Positions 11,935-22,700 of a stretch of DNA of 64,000 bases are shown one piece after another. Position 1 is the stretch's first letter, and every line of letters starts with the position of its first letter. The position numbers and the translations under genes were made by a program. Source of the stretch: Tetraselmis striata (lineage: Eukaryota; Chlorophyta; Chlorodendrophyceae; Chlorodendrales; Chlorodendraceae); the NCBI GenBank assembly GCA_006384855.1, contig VCJN01003586.1, positions 62,001 to 126,000 on the forward strand, read 5' to 3'. Under the pieces are notes generated by a model. It searched no databases and was not told the DNA's origin. It was given only the letters and a program-made list of their open reading frames with translations.

Positions 11935-14900
11935 ATGATCCGTCCCGCACCGCTCGGAGCATGGGCCTTGCTGCTGGCCCTCGTGGCGCTGCTACCGGGG
12001 ACGGTTTCGGCTATCGGCCCACGTAAGCTGCTGACGTCAGGCGGGCGACGAGCAGAGCCCGGCGTGCTCAACATTCACCTTGTGCCGCACACCCACGACG
12101 ACGCGGGCTGGCTCAAAACTGTCGACCAGTATTACTACGGCAGCAACTCCTCCATTCAAGTAAGTCAGCCATAATAACTATGGGCCTGGGATAGATGAGT
12201 TGGGGGCCTTTAACGGGGCATTCGTCGGGATGGTGTTGGAGGTAAGCGTTTTCGGCCGACCATCCGGTCGATCACGGACGCGCCCTGTTCCGCAGCCCTC
12301 CTCCCACTCCGACAGCTGAAACCCCCGTCGGCATCGGCGTTCGCGCAGATCGCGGGTGTGCAATACATCCTGGACTCCGTCGTTGCGTCGCTGCAAGCCA
12401 ATCCGGACCGGCGGTTCGTGTACGGCGAGCTGTCGTTCTTCAGCCGCTGGTGGGCGGAGCAGAGCGACGGCACGCGCGATGCCGTGCGGGCCTTGCTCGC
12501 CTCCGGCCAGCTATCCTTCGTTAACGGCGGATACGTGCAGCACGATGAGGCGACGACGCACTACGTGGCGATGATCGACCAGACGACGCGCGGGCACCGC
12601 TGGCTGGCGCGCGAGCTAGACCTGCCACCCCCGCGCGTGGGCTGGCAGATCGACCCCTTCGGCCACTCGCGCACGCATTCGTCGATGATGGCGAAGTGGG
12701 GTGCCATCGACGCCCTCTTCTTCGGGCGCATCGACCACCAGGTACCACTCCCGCCCCTGTCTCACCCCTCCCTTGCTGCGCCCGCCCCCCCCCCCCCTCC
12801 CCCCCCCCCCCCCCCCCCGGCCCTCTCTGTCGTCCGTCCCATCGGCATTGGGATGTCCTCCTCGAGCTCATCACCGCGTCCCGGCTTGTACAGGACAGAG
12901 CCATCCGCAGCGCGGACAAGGCGCTCGAGATGGTGTGGGAGGCAGGGCCCTCAGTGGGCCCAGACGGCAACTGCTTCACCGGCGCCTTCTTCACTGGTGT
13001 CTATCTCCCGCCGCCCGGTTTCCACTGGGAGCAGGGCCACCTGTGCGCCTCCTCTCTACCCACCCGCCGTCTGGCTTGTATACCATATCTTTTGACGATT
13101 GGTCCTGACCTCTTCCCCCCCCCCCCCCCCTCTGGGCCCATCACCCCCCCCCCCCTTCATGCTCTGCAGTGATGCACCGATGCAGGACGATCCTTGTCTG
13201 GCGGACTACAACGTGGAAAGCCGGCTGGCGGACTTTGCGGCCATCGCGGACAAGGTGGCGGGCATGCACCAGGGGGAGGACATCATGTTCACCATGGGCG
13301 ACGACTTCAACTACATGAACGCCAACCACTGGTTCAAGAACCTCGACAAACTCATTCACCACCTGAACAGCCACCCGGAGTACTCGTGCGCGCCCGCCAC
13401 ATCTCCCATGATGTCCCTCCCAAGCGCGTGTCTGCGGGCACGGATGGACTAGATGCCTGGGCCTGTGTGGGAGTTACCTGCTGCCTGCCTGCCTCACTGC
13501 CTGCCTGTTCCCCATTCCCTACTGTGTGCAGCAAGCGATACAACGCGTTCTACTCAACGCCAGAAGACTACGTCGCCGCAAAGCACGCCAGCAACATCAC
13601 ATGGCCCACCAAGGTCGGCTCACCCAGCCCGCTCTGCAGCAATGCAGCCCTCATTCCCTGGGCGCCCTCCTCCGCCTGGCTGTCTTGCAGCATCCCGGCC
13701 CCTGCATGGGCACAGGCACACAGCTCACTGTGCCCCCCGTCCCCCCCCGCCCCCCCCCGCAACTTCCCAGAGAGATGACTTTTTCCCATACGCGGACTGC
13801 GACCACTGCTACTGGACGGGCTACTTCTCCTCCAAGGCGGCCTCCAAGCGCTACATTCGCGCCGCTACCTCCTACCTGCAGGTCGGGCACACACTGCCGG
13901 GCATGTGAGTGTGGTGTCGGGGCAATGATGTTAGATTGTGATTTCCGTGGTCGCAAAGGTTGACTGTGTCGGCACACATCTGGGCGTTGGAAATGCAGGC
14001 AGCGCGGCAGCTGGAGGCGGCGGTGGGGCGAGCGGAGCGCCTGGAGGACACGACGGACAGCCTGGAGGAGGCGGTGAGCCTGCTGCAGCACCATGACGGC
14101 ATCACCGGCACTGCCAAGAAGCACACCGTGAACGACTACCATCGCCGCCTGGCCGCCGGCTGGGCTGCGGCGCGCGCAGTGGTGGCGCGTGCAGTGCAGG
14201 AGCTGCTGGCGGCGCCCCCGCGGCTGCGGTATACTGGCCGCGGCCCAGCGGCGCCGGTACACAGCCGTCGCCTCTGGCCGGCAAGCGTTGCAGCGCCCCA
14301 GGACAAGCGCGAGCCTTATCCCGTGCGCGCAGCCGTCCTTGTGAGTGCCGCAGACAAAAACAGCCTTCTTGCATGCCAGCTGCGCTACTGACTGCGCTGG
14401 GCCATGCGTAAAATATTTTGACTCGGAGTAGCATGGTCAATATGTCACTGAAATTTGGCGGTTGTGCCACCCTGGAAAAAGACGTCGGACTCTGTCACAT
14501 GTCAGGCTTGGCGCCCGGCCTTTAGGTACTGGTGGATATGGTGACGAGGTTTGGTTTTGTCCATTTTGAGAGGTTCAAGCATTTACTCTACGTCAGTGGC
14601 ATGCTTTTATCACTTCCTGTGCCTCACACCTCCCCGCGCAGCTCACTGACCCCTTTGGCTCTCGCTTTGGCCCTGGGGGCAACGACTTCTGCTTATATTG
14701 TCGATCAAATTGTGTTTGCCTGACTGACAGTGGCATCCCCTTACGCACGCCGCACAGGGCGAGTGCCCGCTGCTTAATGTCAGCATGTGCGGCATCAGCG
14801 TGGAGCGCCTGGCGCCAGGCGGGCCCGGGCTGCGCGTGCTGCTGTACAACCCGCTTGCCTGGCCACGTTTGACACCTGTGCGTGTGCCGCTTGGCGCGGA

Positions 14901-17900
14901 CGGCGCGGTGGCGGTCATCGATGCGGCTGGCGAGCCGGTGGTCAGCCAGGTGAGGGCAATTCATAAACAGTTGGTGTCCGGATATCTGCTGCTGCTAACG
15001 CACATAACCCCTACTGTAAGTCTCAAGTCTGGGTTGAGCATGCAAGCTGTACGAAGAACCTTTCAATCTCACCTATGAATAGCGTTCTGTAGTGTCGTGC
15101 GTGTGTTGACATCTGGCAGGCCGGGGAGGTTCTCACCCGCAGTGTTTTGAACGCTGCATCGGCACCGCATCGCTTTTGCTTCTGTGAACAGCGCAGAATT
15201 CGTGCAAAACTGGCACCAGTGATTTTCCTGCCCCGTGACGGGCTCTGTTTCTACTTGTCAATTCGATTTCTGTGCGGCAATTGCAGGAAAGTAACTGCTT
15301 ATCAGTTCTGCTTTGATTTCACGTGAACTGTGTACTGACCTGCTCTCGCGGCCCCAGCACCTGCGTGTTATCTGCCATTGACCCTGTAGCATATAATCGG
15401 CGCCACCCTCTTTTACTAATGGGCCAAACATGGCCACGTCAGATGCCCCCATCTCCCGCTCCTGCCAATTATCAGTAGCAATTGTATGTTGCCTGCGCAG
15501 CTATGGTTGAGGCCGAGGGCCGAGGCATCCATCGGCTTGCTGACACTCTGTGCTGCCTCCCCCACCCAGATATTGCCTTTGTCGCCGAGTACGAGGTCGC
15601 TGCAGCACCAAGAGCAGAACGCAGGGGCGGCCCCGCAAGACGCGGGCGACAAGGAGGTTGTATTCATGGCGCACCTGGAGCCATTGGCGTTTGGTGAATA
15701 CATTGTACGCCCGGTGGAGGCCGGGCACCCGCATGCTGCGGTGGAGTCGCAGGTGCGCGCCCTGCCAACAGTATCACGCCTTGCAGTCTCCAATTGGCTC
15801 CGCCACCCTCGTATTCCACACCGTATCTCCTATGAACACTTATCAACATTGAATTGCAACGATGCGTATGCCTTGCGGCATGGTGTACTTTGTTTGCATG
15901 GTGTGCCATGCAGCAGCTGGACCTGCAATTGCAATATAGAGCCTGCCAACACCGTGCTCCATGTGCTTTCAGTTGCCCTCAGCACAATTCTCTGCCGCGC
16001 CTTGTGGCCAGGTGCAAAGCGTGACAGCTGGTGCGGGCGACGGCCACCAGGCCATCTCTAACGGCCTCATTTCGTTGGAGTTTGACACGGAGAGCGGCAA
16101 GATGGTGCGAGTCGCGGACGAGAGTGCTGGCGGCTGGTCGGCCCTCCATCACGAGTTTCTGTTCTACGAGTGAGTCGACCCTGGAGACTGTCATGATTGC
16201 GGGCAGTTGCCATGATAGGAATGCCACAACTTGTGAGAGCTGGTTTGCATCCGTGGGCCACTTGGATCTGTTGCGACGATCTCCGGTTCTCCTCGAGGAG
16301 AGGGGATACCGCATTTGATTGTTTTCTCTATGCCCCCGCATGGATGCCGCTCCGACTGCCCATACTCACGATAATTGGCTCGGTCAACTTGCGGCAGGTC
16401 GAGCATCGGCGAAGAGGAGGAAAACCCCGGGCAAGCCTCCGGCGCGTACATCTTCCGGCCTGCAGGTGTGGGGCAGGTCGGCAACGGCACGGTGAAGTTG
16501 GACATCATCCAGGTGCTGCAGTTTGCCACGGGCTTGTTTCTGGCCCTTGCGTGGCTGGGTCACGGCCACACTTGGTAGGGCGTTCCACCTGCAATAACTG
16601 ACATGCTCTGACTGTCTTCTGGCGTGTTGTCAGGGGCCAGTGGTGAGCGAGGCGCGGCAGGTTCACTCTCACTGGGCTGCGAGCACGCACCGGCTGTGGG
16701 CCAACCATAGCCACGTGGAGAGCGAGTGGACAGTCGGCCCTATCCCTGTCGAGGAGGGCGTTGGCAAGGAGGTGAGCCTGCGCTTGGTCCCCACGCCACG
16801 CCGCGACGCCAAACCGGCGCCACGCCATATCCGCCGTTTCTCACATCTCACCTACCCTCATCTGTTTGTGTTGTAGGTGGTCTCGCGGTGGCGCAGCGAC
16901 GTGAAGAGCGGCGACGTGTTTTGGACAGATGCCAATGGGCGTGAGATGATGGTGCCCCCCCCCCCTCCCAGCCCCGCGCCATAAGGCTGCTTGCATGATG
17001 TCTTAGGGTCTCCTCTGGCACGGGTAGATAGGATTTCTGATGCAGTTCCAATGACCCCCCCCCCCCCCCCGGTTCGCTCTTCCCGACTTTATTTTGTGCT
17101 AACCCCCCACCCCCTTCCCCCCTAACCAAACTGACAGGAGCGCAAGCTAAATTACCGCCCTTCATGGGATCTAGATGTCAAGGAGCCGATTGCAGGCAAC
17201 TTCTACCCCATCACCGCCGCCGTGGCACTGCGCGACGCTGCAGGCTCGGAGATGTATGTGGTGACGGACCGGGCGCAAGCGGCTGCCAGCCTGGCCTCCG
17301 GTCAGATGGAGTTTATGGTGCACCGCAGGTGCGCCCAACCTCCCCCCCCCCCTTCCCCGCCCCCCACCGCGCTGCCATCTGCCACATGCCCACCCTCCAG
17401 CCGGGGCGATCTGCACATGACGATCACCCATCGCATCCCGATCTCATGGACGGCATGGCATGTCCTCCGCCGACGTTGCGCGGATTGCCCGACTACTGGA
17501 TTGCAGAGGCTGCTTCCCTCTGTCACATGGGGTGCGCGGGATGTCACACGGGGTCATGTTGCGCGCCGATTGGGTAACACCCATGCTCCCCCTTGCGCAC
17601 TTCATTTGCAATCTGCTCACGTCAGGACAACCAAGGACGACGGACGCGGCGTGGCGGAGCCACTGGATGAGACCACCTGCGACTGCCATGACTGCGCCTG
17701 CGCTGCGCCAACTGAGGGCCTGACCATCCGGGGCACACACCTCGTGGGGTTTGCGCCTTCGGATGGCGCGGCTCAGGCGCGGCGCACTGCGCAACAACTT
17801 GCCAATGACCCACCGCTGCTGATCTTCCTGGACGTCCCACCAGCCTGGGGCGGCGGCGTGCCTTCGCTGCTGCTGGCCGGAGCCTCTCCGTTTGCAGACG

Positions 17901-18268
17901 ACTTGGCGCTGCCGAGCAGCGTGCAGCTCGTGACGCTCATGGAGACGGAGACGGGCAGCGTGCTGCTGCGGCTGGCGCACTTGTACGAGCTGGCGGAGGG
18001 CGGAGAGCCTGAGTGCGTCGACGTGGATGCCCTGCTGGGCGGAATCACCTCGATGCAGGAGCTCGCGCTGACTGGGGTTCCCCCAACCAACCTTGCAACC
18101 CGCCGTCGCTGGGTGGTGCCGTCCGCCTCTCCTCGCTCAGAGCCACCCGAGACGCGCAGCAGCTCTGCAGCATGTGGCGGGCGCGGGAAGTGGTCGATTG
18201 AGCTGCAGCCCATGGACATCCGCACGTTTGAGGTGGAGTTGGTTGGCGGCGGGAACGCTGCCTACTGA
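11935..18268 (+). CDS. lysosomal/vacuolar-type alpha-mannosidase (glycoside hydrolase family 38), 15 exons
   Basis: Removes alpha-linked mannose from N-glycans, probably in a vacuolar or lysosomal compartment. Exons by eye: 11935-12159, 12349-12741, 12894-13042, 13170-13385, 13532-13613, 13771-13881, 13999-14340, 14758-14949, 15570-15752, 16012-16169, 16398-16512, 16634-16771, 16877-16951, 17138-17328, 17626-18268. All use GT-AG and keep phase, giving 3213 nt or 1070 aa, close to the family's usual ~1000. The start at 11,935 gives a signal peptide (residues 1-26). Zinc-site HTHDD is at 52-56, the nucleophile Asp in WQIDPFGHS at 177, and HHDGITGT at 423-430. Later family landmarks are [34 protein letters not shown] and a C-terminal [15 protein letters not shown]. 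Exon 7 joins exon 8 with somewhat less sequence than relatives have, so one small exon could be missed between 14,341 and 14,757. The gene looks intact. Confidence 0.93.
12742..12893 (+). other. mannosidase intron 2 with sense-strand poly-C
   Basis: C runs at 12785-12797 and 12799-12818 lie in the intron, 43 nt past the donor. Other introns of the gene carry C runs at 13115-13130, 13144-13155, 13747-13760 (interrupted), 16955-16965, 17055-17070 and 17340-17349. Intron 13 runs straight into C after the donor GTG. Confidence 0.85.
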
Positions 18269-19723
18269 TGATGCATGAGCGCGCCCCCCGACATGCCGTC
18301 TAATCTGCCTGGCTGCACTGGCGGGAGGGAGGCGGGGCGGGGGGGTGGGGAGCGAGGCAGCCGCTGCCCAAACGGGGTGATGGCCTGTCATGCTTTGTGC
18401 CGGTGCTGCGAGCCTGCGAGGGCTGCCTCCTCACATCAGCACCGAGCAGGAGGACACATGGCACGGCAGGTGACAGTGGGGATAGAGGGACTGGGGGACG
18501 ACGCTGCCATGGTAGGCACCAGCCCCCGGTCCACGTTTTGGTACGTCAATTACACATGGAAGTGCTTCTTGATGATAGCGATGTAAATATGACTGTGTCT
18601 GACGAATGCCGCTGCTGTGGTTTGATACTCTGTCACATGCGTACCCATGGTGCTTTCCACTGCGCAACTGCTGGAAAATGCAGGGATGCAGCTTTCCTCT
18701 TGCACGCCACGGCACTTCTCTTTTTAGAGGTGGCTGTCACTGCCTCTGTGTCCAAGGCCAGCCACAATGTTGGCAGCATGGACAACTTTGCAATGATAAG
18801 ATGTTGAAGTGTTTGCAGCTTCCCTGTTTCTCGTTAACGAGATTTGTGCAGTAATCACTCATGACATCACGGTGTACAATCATTTACTGAACAGCAGCTG
18901 AACTTTACATGGAGTCGCTTTGTCAGTGGTAATAATGATATCATGTGATATGTTATTTACAGAATGTTATTATGATATATTATGATGATATGTGATGGTG
19001 ATATGATGTGACCCGCAGTATTGTGCCCATAATATTTCTTCCGCCCCCGGAACAGGCGGATTGGCAACAGTGAAACCCGCATTACTCGTATTATTATTTT
19101 ATATCTGTAGTCTAATATCTCATTACCGCCCTGTGCGCGCGTGCTGCTGCGTCGTAGACGTGTATAGTCGCGAATAATGTAATTTATCAGAACATCGGCA
19201 GTCAAAGTGCACGTACTGGTCGCAATCAATATTTATGATAAATACTTCTACCTCCGCCGCAGAATTTCCGGGACAATAATTCGATGAACCGTCAAACCGT
19301 CAAAACATTCCGCGGGCCTGGCGGCGGCGAACAGTCAACCAGCCGCCAGTGATAAACTGTCATTACTCGCGCGAGGCCTCATCTTCTTGCCCGAGCGCGC
19401 AGGGATGGTCCTTACAGGTACCTGTAAGAACCATATTTATATCTAGTTATGGTGGCCGGTAATGAGGGCCGGCAGCGGCGCGCGAAGCGGCACTCTGAGG
19501 AGACAATAAGGCGTCGTGGGCAAAAGCTATCTCGAAGGAACAACACAGCTGACGACGAGAAGCTGTCGCCATATCGCGCGCACAAAAACCCGCACTACCC
19601 GGCGCTTGTGGGTCCTATCTGCTAACCGTGCCAGCCTCTTTCGTCGCTCAGCACTTCCGGAGCCAGCCAGCCCTACCCGGCTGCCTCACCTGCCTGAGCG
19701 CGCCGGTCCGCCAGCCAGCAGTC
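18269..19723. other. mannosidase 3' flank and intergenic
   Basis: Probably 3' UTR followed by spacer. It contains an AT-rich stretch (18,930-19,010) of GATAT/TTATGATAT words and a decayed echo of the 11.5-kb dispersed repeat at 19,040-19,080. No further gene seen. Confidence 0.5.
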
Positions 19724-22700
19724 ATGACGACACGCCGGTGCAAGCTCAACCCGGCGATGGCGCTGCTGTTTCTCGCAATCCTCGCCTCCTGCCTCATGGT
19801 AGAGTCCAGGTCCGTCTTCCACTGTCTGCTGCGCATATCTGGAGAAAGCTTTTTGCCACACGATTTACCGTCCGAGTGAGATCGTCTGGGTAGGCTGTGA
19901 ATGAGGGGGATCAAAGCGCACCCATTTTTTCGGAGTGTGCACCTCCGAAACGACGAAAAGTCCGAAACCGTACCGTTCCCCACAGCCAGGACAGCAGGAC
20001 GGTATCATCCACATCCAGGCCTACCTGCTGCTCTCTAACACCACACTTCCTCCGGCCAGGCTGATTCAGGGTCGGGCGCTGCTTCGAGTGCCCTCCTGCG
20101 CCAACGAGCAGCGTGGAGAGACGTACAAGCCCATAGGCAATGGCCGGTTCAAGAATAAGTACGAAAACCAGGGCAGAGACGAGTGTGTCCTGCAGTGCAC
20201 TGATGACGGGCGCGATGTGGCTGTATGGAATGAGCGGTCTGGCAGCTGCTACTGCTGGGAGGAGCGTGACGGACAGTGGCAGCGTGACAGACGCGGAGAC
20301 GACGTGGCATACGAGGTGGGTGGGGCACGGTGTTGCCCCCCCCCCCCCCCCCCCCCCCCCCCCGGGCACTGGTACAGGAGGCCCAGATGGGCGCGGAGTG
20401 ATTCGGCAGCGTAGACATGGGCGGGTGACACTTAAACGTTGCGACTGCCTGGTACTCCACAGCGGGCCCACCCATAGCGCGTGCACTGACGGTACAATCT
20501 CCGCCGCTTGGCGTTGCTGTTAAGCGCAGTTGTCGGGCTGTCGCAACACCGACACCCGCAGCACGAATGACGACGCCGAGAGGCGCGACTCAGCCTCGTT
20601 TGATGCGCCGTCGTGCGCCGAGGAGCGCCGCAGTCGCACGTACAAGCCGCGCGGCCAGGGCAACTGGGAACGCAAGTACGACAACGTGGAGACGTGCTTC
20701 GAAATGTGCCAAAGCAGCTTCGACATGATAGTGTGGAACCAGAGGACCGGCAACTGCTATGTACGCCGCCGCACTCATTGAAGTACACTCAAACCCACCG
20801 CCTACGATGCGTATTCCTCATTCCATGTGCACCCGACGCAGGGGAGTGATTGCGGGGCCTCGCGACAGCCTCGTGCCATGCTAAGCAGATGGGGTATGTT
20901 GATAGGTTGCCTGTCATGATGGATAGAAGTATGACTGGCTATATTCCTGTTTCCACACAACGATGACAGTGCTGGAAGGAGGGAGAGGGCACCTTGGAGA
21001 GGAGCGGCGGCGATGACGTTCTCTACGACCTGAGGTGCACCCCAGCCAGCACAGGTCTTGATCAGCTAGGGCGCGCACGGTCTTGTTGCGATTGTCTTGT
21101 TCCCCCAAACCAGCATGCAGGGTGTTGCTGATTGCGCTTATGCGGGTAGGGATTGCAACGCCCGCTCTGAGGACCCACAAGACAGAACTAGGAATGACCG
21201 GCCCTCTGAATCTGAGGCCTCCGAGAGGGATCCAGAGCCGCGCTATGAAGGCAGGAACGACGCATGGGAGGCGCGGCAGTCTCGTGGGCCTGGCAGCTTC
21301 TCGCCGCCGCTCTGTGCAACCGAGGACAACGCAAGTGTTTTCCGCCTCCGCGCAGGGAACATCTTTTCCCCCTCGCACAGCTCCATCGGGAACTGCTATG
21401 CCAATTGCTTTAACACCCACGACGTCATCGTGTGGAAATACGAAGAGGCGCGCTGCTACTGCTACATGATGGCGGATGGCTGGTGGGACTTTCCCCCACC
21501 GGGCGCAGTTACCCGGGATACGTCGTATGATCTGCGACCCTGCTCCCCGGCCTCCCAGCGCACAGGCCAGCCTGCTGCTATGGGTGGTGAGTGATCCCAC
21601 GTGTATGCTGCCCTGTGTCATGCCCTCCTCACCCGAGTGAACGAATATCCAGCAAGGCCCAGTTAGCCCACATGTCGATTGACGGTAGCTTCCCTGCAGG
21701 CACAGGCAATGGCGGGTGGAGCGGTCCCATGCAGGGCCTCGGGAACAGCATCCCAGGTGCGCTTGAGTCTGAGCCTGGGGAGCCTTGAGTCTTGAGTCTG
21801 AGCCATGGCAGTCAAATCTTTCCGCCATGAGTGTGCCCATCCTGGGGTGGACCCACCAGCCTGCCCCTCTCAGCGGCGCATCGTTCCCTCCCCCCTGGGG
21901 CTGCCCGATTTGCAGGTCTAGGCGGCGCCGGGTGGAGCAATCCCATCCAGGGCCTGGGGAACGGCATCGCAGGTGAGCTCAGGGCCGAGACCGGGACCAC
22001 CATGCTGGTCGAATGTGCTGGTGGCATGTCCGTCTGACACTGGGCCGAGTGCTGTGGTTTCTGGTGGTGCGGCGGCGCATTGGCCAAACGTCGGCTCATT
22101 CTCTGGTCTTTAGGTTCAGGCAATGCCGGAAGGACCATTGAGAATCTGGGCCCTGGCAACGGTATTATCCAGCGAAGTGTCGATTTTTCGGCGGTGAGCT
22201 TTATTGCCGTACGGGTACCCGTATAGTGCAGCGGATCGGGCTTATAGGTGCATGAGTAAAGCGCTTATCTACTGGCATATACTACAAAGTACTATAATCC
22301 ACTCACCCACCCGCCCACCCGCCTACCCACCCACGGTCCTTAATTACACAGCCGTCCGATTACGATCTCACGGTTGGGAGGCTATGAGTATTGGTACTCG
22401 CTACTCGCTGCTGGTAATTGAAAAAAAACCTCTGGTACTTCAAAGCGCTGGCAATGCGAACGCTCGCTGCTGGTACTGGTACTCGCTACTCGCTGCTGGT
22501 ACTGCTGGTACTGCTGGCACTGGTACTGGTTCTCAGCTCGCTGCTGGCACTTCAAAGCGCTAGCAATGCAGTTCATGGAACTGTAGGCCAGTGATATAGA
22601 ACCCGCTCTTTTAAAATTTTCTGAAAAATCGCTGATCTATACAGTATCACACGGCCGTGTGGCAAGCGTTGTGCTTTTGAGGCAGATGCCGCCTCGATTG

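Noticed and set aside
14401-14757. A possible extra mannosidase exon between exons 7 and 8 (frame reading DFCLYC)
   Set aside because: Exons 7 and 8 already join in phase with family-like sequence, and the candidate lacks a good acceptor/donor pair.
17222-18268. 348-codon continuous frame as a single coding exon
   Set aside because: Its middle (17,329-17,625) is C-rich and carries good donor and acceptor sites. Splicing them gives the conserved [12 protein letters not shown] junction.
20060-21586. Firm label of the Cys modules as WSC domains
   Set aside because: CxxxC and CYCW spacing is suggestive, but the usual eight-Cys WSC pattern is not clear. PAN/apple is equally possible.
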